Shown here: in pieces, positions 28,365 to 37,853 of the stretch
How positions within the stretch are numbered: position 1 is the stretch's first letter
Layout of the letters: every line of letters starts with the position of its first letter
Assembly: GCA_001534745.1 (NCBI GenBank)
Contig: CP013997.1
Span: 4,464,001 to 4,528,000 of the forward strand
From: Pseudomonas monteilii
GTDB taxonomy: Bacteria; Pseudomonadota; Gammaproteobacteria; Pseudomonadales; Pseudomonadaceae
Direction: 5' to 3'
DNA: 64,000 nt
Notes under the pieces: generated by a model
The model's database searches: none
Told to the model about the DNA's origin: nothing
Seen by the model: the letters and a program-made list of their open reading frames with translations, nothing else
Program-made: the position numbers and the translations under genes

Positions 28365-31300
28365 ATGATGACCGGTGCACGCATGCACGCCCTGTCTCCG
28401 CCCAACTGTGGCTGGAATCGAATTCCGATTCTTCCCATTCGCTATGCCGTCGTGCCACGCGACACCGAGTCAGGCAGTACGCGCTATGCCGACTCTGGCT
28501 ATGCCTTGGATACAGCATTCCCTGCCCTGAAGCGATCGGTCTACACCCTGCGGGCGCTACGGCCTGGTTATGTGTACGTCTTCATGAAAGGCCCGGAGGG
28601 TGAGCGACTCGTCATCCACGAACACGACGGCGAAGGCCATTTCAAGGAACTGAAGTATCAGGGGCTGGAGTGCTATCACCGCCGTGACTGCTTCGTGTCC
28701 AACCGATCCTTGGGCTGGGTATGGGTCGAGCACGACGAGGCCAGGGCCGCGGAAATCTGGATTGGCTACAGCTCGCACCTGTGGACCAATGCCATGACGG
28801 CCAGGCTGTGTGCCAGCCAGGCGATGCGCAGTCGCCATATGCGACGACTCGATCTTGTCGAGCTGCTCAGCGGCGAGTCATCCCCGTCGACCCAGCCTCA
28901 CGTTCTGCCTGCCGATGCGCTCGTTCAGTGGGTGGAAGATTACAAGCCCGCTGGCCAACGGATGCCGCTGTTCTGGAGCTGTCACGAGAGCAGTCCTGAT
29001 CTGACGCCCTATACCTTCCTGAGCCTGCGCACCCATTACCCTTGCCTGACGCCACGTGTGCCTGCCGTCGTCGCACTCAACGATGCCGAAGGCATCGGCC
29101 TGGACCTTGGCCTGTCGGTCTCGGCGTATCAGCACCAGGTGCGCGATCTCATGCCCACACCGGTACACATGCGTTTCGATGACCCCAGTCAGAGCACCCA
29201 CGATGCCGTGCCCTCGTGCTTTTACAAGACTTCAGGGGTGCTGAGCGCGGACAGTCAGGACTATCACCGCAAGGACATGATCGCCTTTCTGATCGAGCAG
29301 ACGCTGGAAAGCTTGTATGAGCAGAAACGTACACCTGCCGGGCTGATGACAGGTGAGCGTTACCGGTCGAAGAGACGCAGCGACGACCGATATTATCAAG
29401 GCTCCCCAAGCCAACAACGGTATGAAAAGCTGACCGACCCCCGTGCTTCGCCCCAAGGCGCACGCTTGGCAGAACGGCTGGACGTCGAAAAATACTGGGC
29501 GTTCCTCGGGCAGCGTGACCGGATGCAGAGCAAGCGGATGGAACTGCAAGCTATCGCCTTGGAGGCGACCTACGATCATGATGTGTGGCTCGCTTCTGCA
29601 GAGGTCGGCTCACTGGAGAACAACCGCAGCCTGGCTGCAGCCCTGGCTACCTACGACCGCGACAATCGGGACTCGGCCACGAGTCTGGAAACGCTACTCG
29701 CTTTATTGATCCACCCCATGAGTCAGACTTTGCCGGGGACAGAGGACGAAGACCCACGTTTCAAACGGCTTGAGAGGTGGCTGGACCATGAAGATAGCCC
29801 GTTGTACGTCGCATTGGCGCCGTTCAATCCATTCAAAGATCGCGCAGACGCAGTCGCGACGCTATTGAGCGCTAATGCAGGTGTCATTGAGGGTATCGGC
29901 GGGCAGTTTCCAGCGCTTGCTGGCACAACCGACTTGACCGCAGAGTCGGTCAGTACGGTTGTGCTCAAACGTATGCGTGGCCAAACGCGTTGGAACGCTA
30001 GCCATACCTTGCATCAGCAACTATTGGCGGCTGCGAACGACACCAACGCAGTAAAAGCACTTGGCTTACTCGTCGCACGCTATGAGATAACGGACACCTA
30101 CATAAAGTCTGACACGTTCAGCAGCGAGATAAAACGCTTCATCGAAGCCGGCATGGCTGAAGTCAAGAAAACCACCTCATTGCACATCCAGGGAAGCCGA
30201 ACGGTCACCCTTCAAGAGACCACAACGCTCAAAGTGAAGCCCACACGGCTGCTAGTGGCAAAGTCAGGCAGCCTCAGCGCTCTAAACATAGGCGCGCTCT
30301 GGTTCAATATGATCAATTTGAAAGCGGCCTACCATAACGCCGTCGCCATTGGCGGCATCGAACACACCACCAGCTTCGCTTCTGCGCTGTTTGCCACCTC
30401 GGGGTCCATCAGCGCTTCCATCGCCAGCGGCTATTCTCTCAATGAAATACTCAGGCTGCGGAAAGATCTTTTGATCAAAGAGAGCGGCTTTGCAAAAAGC
30501 ACTGTGAAGCTCATCACAAGCAAAATTTATACACGTGCATTAGGTTACCCAGCCATACTTTTGGGATTGGCTTCCGACCTCAGCAGAGCAGCCCGACAAC
30601 GTCGAAACGGTGATAGCATTGCCGCCTTATATTCTTTTGGCGGCGGCATCGCATTTGCACTAGGCAACGGGTTAGTCTTGGAAGGAGGGTTAGCAGCACT
30701 GGGACTAACCACATTAGCATCTACCGCAGGCCTGATTGTCTCAACCGTTATCCTAGTTGGCGCTGCTTTTATCATGGTCGGTCTTATTCTTATTTCAAAG
30801 TCCAATGACCGTATCCATACACCTACCGAGCTATGGATCGCACGGAGCATTTTTGGAAACAAATTGAACGACGGAGAAGTTCGTGAAGGCATAAGACTTA
30901 CTTACGACAAAAAGCTTCCTGATTACAAAAGCTTATCTGAAGAGCTGATAAGTTGGCATGCTATCTACCATGCACCGCTCTTACTAGAAAAAATTGAAAT
31001 AACCTGCATCGCACGCACAATAGAAACCGCCTGGCATGACGCTATACCCATAACGCCTCTAGGCACCTCCGTACCTTATAGCAAGACCTTCTACAGCAAG
31101 CCAAGCATTGCTGAATTCACTGTTCTTCTTAGAGGTTTCATGCTGGGTGAAAGCAAATGGGAAGCCAATGCCGAAGGCATTCACGCGAGGAAGGCCACAA
31201 CTGAAACGGTTATTTACAATGTCGAGGCTTTTGAAACAGCTCAGGGATTGATCTTGAACTTTGAATGTCGCGCAACAGACCTCAAGGAAGTATCTCTTCA

Positions 31301-31382
31301 TGTCCATTATACACCTAGCCACCCTTTAACGAACAGCGAGTCCATTCACCGCACCTTCACGCTAGGAAAATACCCATGGTAG
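28365..31382 (+). CDS. VasX-like type VI secretion effector (pore-forming type)
   Basis: Protein of 1005 residues. The N-terminal region (about 14-180) fits the VasX N-terminal domain: GWNRIPILPIRYAVVPRDTE, YTLRALRPGYVYVFMKGPEG and RSLGWVWVEHDEA. The middle is soluble and charged. The C-terminal part (about 640-815) has long hydrophobic stretches, for example ALYSFGGGIAFALGNGLVLE and STVILVGAAFIMVGLILI, as in membrane-depolarising VasX. Base composition becomes clearly AT-richer from about nt 29900, suggesting exchange of the toxic end. The small downstream gene overlaps it by 7 bases and is the likely immunity gene. No vgrG or PAAR gene lies next to it. Confidence 0.85.
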   Translation: MMTGARMHALSPPNCGWNRIPILPIRYAVVPRDTESGSTRYADSGYALDTAFPALKRSVYTLRALRPGYVYVFMKGPEGERLVIHEHDGEGHFKELKYQGLECYHRRDCFVSNRSLGWVWVEHDEARAAEIWIGYSSHLWTNAMTARLCASQAMRSRHMRRLDLVELLSGESSPSTQPHVLPADALVQWVEDYKPAGQRMPLFWSCHESSPDLTPYTFLSLRTHYPCLTPRVPAVVALNDAEGIGLDLGLSVSAYQHQVRDLMPTPVHMRFDDPSQSTHDAVPSCFYKTSGVLSADSQDYHRKDMIAFLIEQTLESLYEQKRTPAGLMTGERYRSKRRSDDRYYQGSPSQQRYEKLTDPRASPQGARLAERLDVEKYWAFLGQRDRMQSKRMELQAIALEATYDHDVWLASAEVGSLENNRSLAAALATYDRDNRDSATSLETLLALLIHPMSQTLPGTEDEDPRFKRLERWLDHEDSPLYVALAPFNPFKDRADAVATLLSANAGVIEGIGGQFPALAGTTDLTAESVSTVVLKRMRGQTRWNASHTLHQQLLAAANDTNAVKALGLLVARYEITDTYIKSDTFSSEIKRFIEAGMAEVKKTTSLHIQGSRTVTLQETTTLKVKPTRLLVAKSGSLSALNIGALWFNMINLKAAYHNAVAIGGIEHTTSFASALFATSGSISASIASGYSLNEILRLRKDLLIKESGFAKSTVKLITSKIYTRALGYPAILLGLASDLSRAARQRRNGDSIAALYSFGGGIAFALGNGLVLEGGLAALGLTTLASTAGLIVSTVILVGAAFIMVGLILISKSNDRIHTPTELWIARSIFGNKLNDGEVREGIRLTYDKKLPDYKSLSEELISWHAIYHAPLLLEKIEITCIARTIETAWHDAIPITPLGTSVPYSKTFYSKPSIAEFTVLLRGFMLGESKWEANAEGIHARKATTETVIYNVEAFETAQGLILNFECRATDLKEVSLHVHYTPSHPLTNSESIHRTFTLGKYPW

Positions 31383-32242
31383 CTGAAAGACATATTAATA
31401 TGCCTCGCAGTTTGACCAAGCCAAAGATATCCGATCAGCTGATAAGCATGGACAAACGCATTTTATGCCTGCGAAACCCCTGGATCGAAGACTCCGCATT
31501 CATGGGCAAGCTCTATTGCTCCTGGGCGCTTATCTCATTTATTGGGCTTCCTGCTATCCTCTTGCATGACAGCGACTTCGATCCTTTCCTGATCTATTTA
31601 AGCCTGGCCAGCCTCAGCGTCCCCTTGATGCTCGCGCTCTTCTTGCTCTACCGCATCTACCTCCTCAAAACCCTCTCGCACTTCTTCTTCGACAGAGAAC
31701 TGCAAGTCATCACCACATGGCGTGGTAAAAAACCGTTCGTCTGCCAGTGGAAAGACGCGGAGCTATACCCTTCTGCCCGCGTAGGTTTCAATGGCGCCGG
31801 TATCGGCACGGCGCAGTCCCTGGTGATCCGGGACACGGCCAATCCGTCGAAGGGCTTGCTGGATATCTTCATCTGGATAGACGGCAATACCGCCAGCACG
31901 CCAGACGCCTCGAACGTGCTGTCCGTGCAGGCCTACATCGAACACTTCATGGACCACGGCCCTGAAGGGCTGCCGCCCCCGGCAGAGGGCAACTGGGGCC
32001 AGGTCCCCAACCAGCGCATCTACCTGACGCCCCGGGAGGCCCTGCGGCATTACGTGCCCTGGCGCACCGGCGAGCCGTGGGAAGAGCAGCTCAAGTACAA
32101 CGGGTTACTCCCTGTCTGGTGCGTACTCTTCCCCTGGAACCTGTATGGCGCGCTCTGCTGGTATGCGACCTGCCGCCTGTTCAACCTTCGGCAGGCGCCG
32201 GCCTGGGCGCCGGATACGGTCTATTGCCCGGCCGAACGCTGA
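31376..32242 (+). CDS. DUF6708-like membrane protein, probable immunity protein
   Basis: Protein of 288 residues with two hydrophobic segments near residues 43-95 (LYCSWALISFIGLPAILL and SLASLSVPLMLALFLLYRIY) and a mostly cytoplasmic rest containing WRGKKPFVCQWKDAELYPS and a WYATCRLFNL segment near the end. Its ATG overlaps the effector stop (ATGGTAG); another ATG 8 codons later is possible. Proteins of this kind often follow VasX/BTH_I2691-type effectors. A role in protecting the producer's inner membrane is inferred from position and topology. Confidence 0.75.
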   Translation: MVAERHINMPRSLTKPKISDQLISMDKRILCLRNPWIEDSAFMGKLYCSWALISFIGLPAILLHDSDFDPFLIYLSLASLSVPLMLALFLLYRIYLLKTLSHFFFDRELQVITTWRGKKPFVCQWKDAELYPSARVGFNGAGIGTAQSLVIRDTANPSKGLLDIFIWIDGNTASTPDASNVLSVQAYIEHFMDHGPEGLPPPAEGNWGQVPNQRIYLTPREALRHYVPWRTGEPWEEQLKYNGLLPVWCVLFPWNLYGALCWYATCRLFNLRQAPAWAPDTVYCPAER

Positions 32243-32251
32243 GGGCTGTCG

Positions 32252-33220
32252 TCAAGCCCGTGGGGCATAGGCGAACACGTCCGCGCGCATCCGATGCGCA
32301 TCCATGCCGGCCTCGACCAGTGCATCGAGGGTGGCGTAGATCATGTTCGGCGAACCGCTGGCGTACACGTGGACCTGGTTGAGGTCGGCGATGTCTTCGC
32401 GCACGGCTTCATGCAGCATGCCGCAGCGCCCTTCCCAGCCACACAGGTCGCTGACGACCTGATGCAGGTGCAGGTTGGGTAACGCCTCCCACTCGGCCCA
32501 GTGTTCGAGGGTGTAGAAGTCTTCCGGACGGCGCACGCCCCAGTACAGGTGCACCGGGTGTTCGAACCCCTTGGCACGGCAGTGCTCGATCAGGCTGTGC
32601 ATCTGGGCCATGCCGGTACCGGCGGCAATCAGCACGAGCGGGCCGTCAGGCAGTTCGGCCAGGTGGGTATCGCCAAAAGGCATTTCCAAGCGTGCCATCT
32701 GGTCGCGCTGCAGTTGGGCGATCAGCTGGCGTGTGCTGTCTTCGCGTGCCAGCACGTGAAGCTCCAGCTCACGACCACGGTGGGGGGCCGAGGCCAGCGA
32801 AAACGCGGCCTTGCTCGCCCCGTCACGCTCGATCATCAGGTACTGGCCGGCGTGGTAGCGCGGTGGCTTGCCGGCCGGGGCGAGCAGGCGAACACGCCAG
32901 ACATCGCCGCCCATGTCGCGACAGTCGCTCAGGGTACAGGCCAGGGCGCGTACCGGCAGCTCGCCCAGGGCCAGCACACCGTCCCACAGCAGCACGCAGT
33001 CTTCCAGGGGCTCGGCGATGCAGGTGTACAACTCCCCGTGGTCACGCACCTCCCCTTCCTGGCGAATCCGGCCCTCGACCAGCAAGGCTGCGCAGACGTG
33101 ACAATTGCCATTGCGGCAGCTCTGCGGGCAGTCATAGCCCAGGCGCCGCGCGGCCTCCAGAATCCGTTCTCCCGGTTTCACCGCCAGCACGGCGCCGGAC
33201 GGCTGCAAGGTTACCTGCAT
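32252..33220 (-). CDS. 2Fe-2S/FAD-linked NAD(P)H reductase (CDP-6-deoxy-glucoseen reductase-like)
   Basis: Reductase of 322 residues in three parts. A plant-type ferredoxin domain (1-90) has the cluster ligands in CRNGNCHVC and a fourth Cys in ELYTC. An FAD domain follows (YHAGQYLMIERDG, AFSLASAP), then an NAD(P) domain (VLIAAGTGMAQMHSLIEH). It ends 1 bp before the ubiD stop region, so the two form one minus-strand unit. It could pass electrons to oxygenases, but its real partner is unknown. Confidence 0.88.
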   Translation of the reverse strand: MQVTLQPSGAVLAVKPGERILEAARRLGYDCPQSCRNGNCHVCAALLVEGRIRQEGEVRDHGELYTCIAEPLEDCVLLWDGVLALGELPVRALACTLSDCRDMGGDVWRVRLLAPAGKPPRYHAGQYLMIERDGASKAAFSLASAPHRGRELELHVLAREDSTRQLIAQLQRDQMARLEMPFGDTHLAELPDGPLVLIAAGTGMAQMHSLIEHCRAKGFEHPVHLYWGVRRPEDFYTLEHWAEWEALPNLHLHQVVSDLCGWEGRCGMLHEAVREDIADLNQVHVYASGSPNMIYATLDALVEAGMDAHRMRADVFAYAPRA

Positions 33221-34687
33221 TCAATCGATTCCCAACTGATCCCACAGCTCGTCGATACGGCGAGTGACGGCATCATCCTTGACGATGACCCTGCCCCACT
33301 CGCGCGTGGTTTCGCCTGGCCACTTGTGGGTCGCGTCCAGGCCCATCTTCGACCCCAGGCCCGATACCGGCGACGCGAAGTCGAGGTAGTCGATCGGCGT
33401 GTTGTCGATCAGCACGGTATCACGCTTGGGATCCATGCGGGTGGTGACCGCCCAGATCACGTCGTTCCAGTCGCGGGCGTTGATGTCGTCGTCGGTCACG
33501 ATGACGAACTTGGTGTACATGAACTGGCGCAGGAACGACCAGACCCCCAGCATCACCCGCTTGGCATGGCCGGGGTACTGCTTCTTGATGGTCACCACCG
33601 CCATGCGGTACGAGCAGCCTTCGGGCGGCAGGTAGAAGTCGACGATTTCCGGGAACTGCTTTTGCAGGATCGGCACGAACACTTCGTTCAAGGCCACACC
33701 AAGGATCGCCGGCTCGTCGGGCGGCCGACCGGTATAGGTGCTGTGGTAGATCGGACGCAGGCGGTGGGTGATGCGCTCGACCGTGAACACCGGGAAGCGG
33801 TCCACTTCGTTGTAGTAGCCGGTGTGGTCGCCGTACGGGCCTTCGTCGGCCATTTCGCCAGGGTGGATCACCCCTTCGAGCACGATTTCCGCACTGGCCG
33901 GTACCTGCAGGTTGCTGCCGCGGCATTTCACCAGCTCGGTGCGATGACCGCGCAGCAAGCCTGCGAAGGCGTACTCCGACAGGCTGTCGGGCACGGGAGT
34001 GACCGCTCCCAGAATGGTCGCCGGGTCGGCGCCCAGGGCCACGGCCACGGGGAAGGGTTCGCCGGGATGCTTTTCGCACCATTCGCGGTAGTCCAGCGCA
34101 CCGCCCCGGTGGCTCAGCCAGCGCATGATGACCTTGTTGCGGGCGATCACCTGCTGGCGGTAGATGCCCAGGTTCTGCCGTTCCTTGTTGGGGCCGCGGG
34201 TCACGGTCAGGCCCCAGGTGATCAGCGGCGCGACATCGCCAGGCCAGCAGTGCTGGACAGGCAGCGCGCCCAGGTCGACGTCGTCGCCTTCGATCACGAT
34301 TTCCTGGCAGGCCGCGTCCTTGAGCACCTTGGGCGCCATGGAGATGATCTTTTTGAAGATCGGCAGCTTGGACCAGGCGTCCTTGAGGCCCTTGGGCGGC
34401 TCGGGCTCCTTGAGGAAGGCCAGCAGCTTGCCGATTTCCCGCAGCTCGCTCACCGACTCGGCGCCCATGCCCAGCGCCACGCGCCCGGGCGTGCCGAACA
34501 GGTTGCCGAGCACGGGCATGTCGAAACCGACGGGGTTCTCGAACAACAGCGCCGGGCCCTGCTTGCGCAAGGTCCGGTCGCAGATTTCGGTCATTTCCAG
34601 CACCGGTGATACCGGCACCGCAATGCGCTTCAGCTCGCCGCGCTGCTCTAGCTGCCGCACGAAGTCCCGCAGATCCTTGAATTCCAT
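33221..34687 (-). CDS. ubiD: 3-octaprenyl-4-hydroxybenzoate decarboxylase UbiD
   Basis: Prenylated-FMN-dependent decarboxylase of 488 residues in ubiquinone synthesis. Family parts are [20 protein letters not shown] at the start, [20 protein letters not shown] near 50, [20 protein letters not shown] near 170 and [15 protein letters not shown] near 290. The ATG of MEFKDL is preferred; a GTG 4 codons earlier is possible. It normally lies next to rho in P. putida, so the 11.6 kb between them here is probably inserted. Confidence 0.95.
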   Translation of the reverse strand: MEFKDLRDFVRQLEQRGELKRIAVPVSPVLEMTEICDRTLRKQGPALLFENPVGFDMPVLGNLFGTPGRVALGMGAESVSELREIGKLLAFLKEPEPPKGLKDAWSKLPIFKKIISMAPKVLKDAACQEIVIEGDDVDLGALPVQHCWPGDVAPLITWGLTVTRGPNKERQNLGIYRQQVIARNKVIMRWLSHRGGALDYREWCEKHPGEPFPVAVALGADPATILGAVTPVPDSLSEYAFAGLLRGHRTELVKCRGSNLQVPASAEIVLEGVIHPGEMADEGPYGDHTGYYNEVDRFPVFTVERITHRLRPIYHSTYTGRPPDEPAILGVALNEVFVPILQKQFPEIVDFYLPPEGCSYRMAVVTIKKQYPGHAKRVMLGVWSFLRQFMYTKFVIVTDDDINARDWNDVIWAVTTRMDPKRDTVLIDNTPIDYLDFASPVSGLGSKMGLDATHKWPGETTREWGRVIVKDDAVTRRIDELWDQLGID

Positions 34688-34727
34688 CGCCCAGGTCACA
34701 CTACAAAAGAGGCGCCTAGCTTACCTG

Positions 34728-35624
34728 CTATCCCTCGCCTGTGCGCAACCCCTCGGCGCATGACAGCAGCCGCTGCACCACGGTGCGCCTCGGGTGCGCC
34801 TGGGTAGCGAGCCCCAGCACGGCCCGCGGGCGCTCCAGCGCCAGGGCGCGGAAGGCCAGCCCTGGCCGCTGCATGCGCTGCATGGACGCCGGGACGATCG
34901 CCACGCCCATGCCGGCGGAAACCAGGTTGACCGCCGACGATACCTGCGGGGCCTGCTGATGGATCAGGGGGTTGAACCCGTGGGCACGACATTCGGCCAC
35001 GATATCGGCGCTCAACCCATGGCCTGACTGACGCGCATAGAGCACGAAGCGCTCGTGACGAAGATCCTCCAGACACAGACGATCACGTCGCGCCAGAGCA
35101 TGGCCGCTGGGTAACACCACCATGAGTGGTTCTTCGCTGAGGATGTGGAAGGCCAAGTCATCCGTGTCGGCAAAAGGAGGCCGGACGATGGCGGCATCCA
35201 GCTCCCCTTGGCTCAATCGCCGGATTAGCGTTTCGCTGTCATCTTCGAGCAGCGTGAGGCCGACGTCGGGACAGGCCTGCTGGTAACGGCTGATCAGCTG
35301 GGTGACCGTTTCGTTGAACGACGCCGACTCGGTGAATCCCAGGACCAATGTGCCAAGCTCGCCATTGGCCGCCCTGACGGCCTCTTTTTTCGCCTGCTCG
35401 ACGCGCGCCAGGATATCCAGCGCCGACGTGAGGAACACGGCGCCCGCATCACTGAGCACCACGCCGCGGCCCTGGCGCAAGAACAGCGGCGTACCGACTT
35501 CCTGCTCGAGGGCACGTATCTGCTGCCCCAGCGGAGGCTGGGCGATGTGCAGGGCCTGCGCGGCCTTGGTGAAGCTCTGGGCCTGGGCCGTGGCGACGAA
35601 ATAACGCAGATGACGAAGCTCCAT
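34728..35624 (-). CDS. LysR-type transcriptional regulator
   Basis: Regulator of 298 residues. The N-terminal winged helix-turn-helix (residues 1-60) reads MELRHLRYFVATAQAQSFTK and AAQALHIAQPPLGQQIRALE. A periplasmic-binding-like effector domain follows from about 90 (LVLGFTESASFNETV). It is divergent from the isocitrate lyase-family gene across 104 bp, the usual layout for a LysR regulator and its target. AT-rich sequence at 35640-35670 probably holds both promoters. The inducer is unknown. Confidence 0.93.
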   Translation of the reverse strand: MELRHLRYFVATAQAQSFTKAAQALHIAQPPLGQQIRALEQEVGTPLFLRQGRGVVLSDAGAVFLTSALDILARVEQAKKEAVRAANGELGTLVLGFTESASFNETVTQLISRYQQACPDVGLTLLEDDSETLIRRLSQGELDAAIVRPPFADTDDLAFHILSEEPLMVVLPSGHALARRDRLCLEDLRHERFVLYARQSGHGLSADIVAECRAHGFNPLIHQQAPQVSSAVNLVSAGMGVAIVPASMQRMQRPGLAFRALALERPRAVLGLATQAHPRRTVVQRLLSCAEGLRTGEG

Positions 35625-35728
35625 GGAACCTTTTACATCCTAATCAGGTACTTTTTAAATATTAGACATCCTCGACAAGGCCCGCCAAGCTTTTCCCTCC
35701 TTCCCGAGAGCAAGAGGCAGAGGACGCC

Positions 35729-36580
35729 ATGACCGTCACCGCACAGCTGCGTAAACACCTCGCCAGCGGCACCAGCCTGGTCGCCCCAGGCGCCTACGAT
35801 GGGCTGTCCTCGCGCCTGGTCGAACTGGCTGGGTTCCAGGCCGTCTACGCCAGCGGCGGCGCCATTGCGCGCTCCACGGCATTGCCGGACATCGGCCTGC
35901 TGAGCTTCAGCGAAGTGCTCGAGCGCATCGAGAAAATCGTCGACGCCACCACGCTTCCCGTGATCGCGGATGCCGACACCGGCTTTGGCGGCGGTCCCAA
36001 CGTCGAGCGAACCGTGCGCGCGTTCGAACGTATCGGTGTGGCGGCCCTGCACCTGGAAGACCAAGTCTTTCCCAAACGCTGCGGGCACCTGAACGACAAG
36101 ACACTGATCGCCCCGTCGGAGATGTGCACCAAGATCCGCATCGCGCGCCATGCCCTGCAGGATCCGGACTTCGTACTGATCGCCCGCACCGATGCGATCG
36201 CCGTCGAAGGTTTCGAGGCCGCCCTGGACCGTGCCGAGGCCTACATCGAAGCGGGTGCCGACATGATCTTCGTGGAGGCACCGGAGACCCTGGCGCAGAT
36301 CGAGGCGATCGCGCACCGTCTGCCCGGCCCGAAACTGATGAACATGTTCCACGGCGGCAAGACGCCCATGGTGCCGGTCGAGACCTTGGCAGCCTTGGGC
36401 TATCAGCTGGTGATCATCCCGTCGGACCTGCAACGCGCCGCGATCCACGCCATGCAGCAGACCTTGGCCGAGATCATGCGCAGCGGTGACAGCGCCGCGA
36501 TGGCCGACCAGCTCACCAGCTTCACGGAGCGCGAAGCGATCGTGCGCACCCAGCGCTACCTGGCCTTGGAAAAAGGCTGA
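35729..36580 (+). CDS. isocitrate lyase/PEP mutase-family enzyme
   Basis: Enzyme of 283 residues with the TIM-barrel motifs VIADADTGFGG (Mg-binding Asp residues) and LHLEDQVFPKRCGHL with the catalytic Cys used by C-C lyases of the family, such as methylisocitrate and 2,3-dimethylmalate lyase. PEP mutases lack that Cys, so a lyase acting on a substituted malate is the better guess. AGG precedes the ATG. It is divergently paired with the LysR gene and separated from the next gene by an operator-like sequence, so it is probably a separate unit. Confidence 0.88.
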   Translation: MTVTAQLRKHLASGTSLVAPGAYDGLSSRLVELAGFQAVYASGGAIARSTALPDIGLLSFSEVLERIEKIVDATTLPVIADADTGFGGGPNVERTVRAFERIGVAALHLEDQVFPKRCGHLNDKTLIAPSEMCTKIRIARHALQDPDFVLIARTDAIAVEGFEAALDRAEAYIEAGADMIFVEAPETLAQIEAIAHRLPGPKLMNMFHGGKTPMVPVETLAALGYQLVIIPSDLQRAAIHAMQQTLAEIMRSGDSAAMADQLTSFTEREAIVRTQRYLALEKG

Positions 36581-36588
36581 AACGGCGC

Positions 36589-36607
36589 ATCCAATTTAGG
36601 ATCCAAT
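36589..36607 (+). promoter_or_regulatory. VanR-like operator upstream of zapE-like gene
   Basis: ATCCAAT (36589-36595) is directly repeated as GGATCCAAT (36599-36607). TTAGGATCCAAT (36596-36607) matches the palindrome ATTGGATCCAAT at 10 of 12 positions. It lies just after the lyase gene and about 60 bp before the zapE-like ATG. Confidence 0.55.
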
Positions 36608-36667
36608 GTCTATCGTTGCGCAGTGACTATGGCTACTATCCGGCATCGGTCCTTGGTAGGGTTTGAG

Positions 36668-37765
36668 ATGAAACACGGTAATGCAGGAAACGAGGTGGTT
36701 GCCGCCATCGAGCAGGCTGCCCATGCCAAGGGCTATACGCTCGATGCCTACCAGGTGGCCGCTGCACGGCGCTTGGGCGACTTGACCCAGACGCTGCTCA
36801 ACCCTTCGTTGTTGATGCGACTCGGGCATCTGATGCCCCGTGGCCTCTACCTGTGGGGGCCGGTAGGACGCGGCAAGAGCTTCGTGCTGGATACGTTCTT
36901 CGCAGCCGTGCCCCTGCCCCAGAAACGTCGCATTCATTTCCATGCCTTCTTTCGTGAGTTCCACCAGCGCATGTTCGAGCATGCGGCCACGCCAAACGCG
37001 ATCGAAACGGCACTGGACAGTCTGCTCGGCGATTGCCGCCTGCTGTGCTTCGATGAGTTCCACCTGCATGACATTGGCGATGCCATGCTGGTCAGTCGCC
37101 TGTTCAAGGCCTTGCTCAATCGCCGCTGCGTGATGGTCGTGACCTCCAACTACCCACCTCAAGGCTTGCTGCCGAACCCGCTGTACCACGAGCGCTTCCT
37201 GCCGACCATCGAACTGATCGAACAGCACATGGACGTCCAGTCCGTGGCGGGCGACCTGGATTATCGCGCCTCCAGTGACGCCTCGGCAGATGCCTTCAAC
37301 CAGGGTGCCTTCGTGTCTCCCGGAACCGCCCAACAACGACAACACCTTGGCGTACCGGTCGGGTTGCCGGAGACGGGGCCGCTGACGGTCAATCACCGCG
37401 TGCTCGAGGGTCTGGTGCTGGATGACGACATGGTGTACTTCCGGTTCGCGGACCTGTGCGAAGCCGATTCAGCCACCATCGACTATCTGGCCCTGGCCGA
37501 TCGGTACACGCGCTGGGTGATCGATGCCGTACCCAGGTTGTCGACGGCCAGTGCAGCCGGGCAGCAACGCTTCCTCAACGTCATCGACGTGCTGTACGAC
37601 AAACGCGCCACGCTGTTTCTGATCAGCGAACTGCCGTTCGACCAGATGATGGATGCCTGCGAGGCCGGCGACCTGGCTCGCACGCGCAGCCGTGTGAGCC
37701 AGTTGCGCGATACGCATCAGGCTCCATCGGAAGCGACGAACAGACCCGCAACGGTGTGCGACTAA
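36668..37765 (+). CDS. ZapE/AFG1-like P-loop ATPase
   Basis: ATPase of 365 residues. Walker A is GPVGRGKSF near residue 77, Walker B LLCFDEFHLHDIGDA near 125, and sensor region VVTSNYPPQGLLPNPLYHERF near 160. This fits the AFG1/ZapE family, known for a division-linked ATPase that destabilises FtsZ. Core Pseudomonas genomes already carry a zapE near the mreB/rpsI region, as far as I recall, so this is likely a paralogue recruited to the locus. The start MKHGNAGNE has AGGG 6 bases upstream; earlier in-frame starts have none. Confidence 0.85.
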   Translation: MKHGNAGNEVVAAIEQAAHAKGYTLDAYQVAAARRLGDLTQTLLNPSLLMRLGHLMPRGLYLWGPVGRGKSFVLDTFFAAVPLPQKRRIHFHAFFREFHQRMFEHAATPNAIETALDSLLGDCRLLCFDEFHLHDIGDAMLVSRLFKALLNRRCVMVVTSNYPPQGLLPNPLYHERFLPTIELIEQHMDVQSVAGDLDYRASSDASADAFNQGAFVSPGTAQQRQHLGVPVGLPETGPLTVNHRVLEGLVLDDDMVYFRFADLCEADSATIDYLALADRYTRWVIDAVPRLSTASAAGQQRFLNVIDVLYDKRATLFLISELPFDQMMDACEAGDLARTRSRVSQLRDTHQAPSEATNRPATVCD

Positions 37766-37767
37766 AG

Positions 37768-37818
37768 AAGGGATCCAATCGGTGTTGCGCCGTATTGGGT
37801 GCTGATTTAGGATCCAAA
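37768..37818 (+). promoter_or_regulatory. promoter with two VanR-like operators before the permease gene
   Basis: A -35 box TTGCGC (37785-37790) and a -10 box TAGGAT (37808-37813) are 17 bases apart. GGATCC-centred sites flank and cover them: AAGGGATCCAAT (37768-37779) upstream of the -35, and TTAGGATCCAAA (37807-37818) overlapping the -10, centres 39 bp apart. This is the layout expected for repression by a GntR-family dimer. It should drive the permease-to-tautomerase genes. Confidence 0.65.
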
Positions 37819-37853
37819 ACGAATTACCCACATAACAAGAAAGGACTCGTGTG

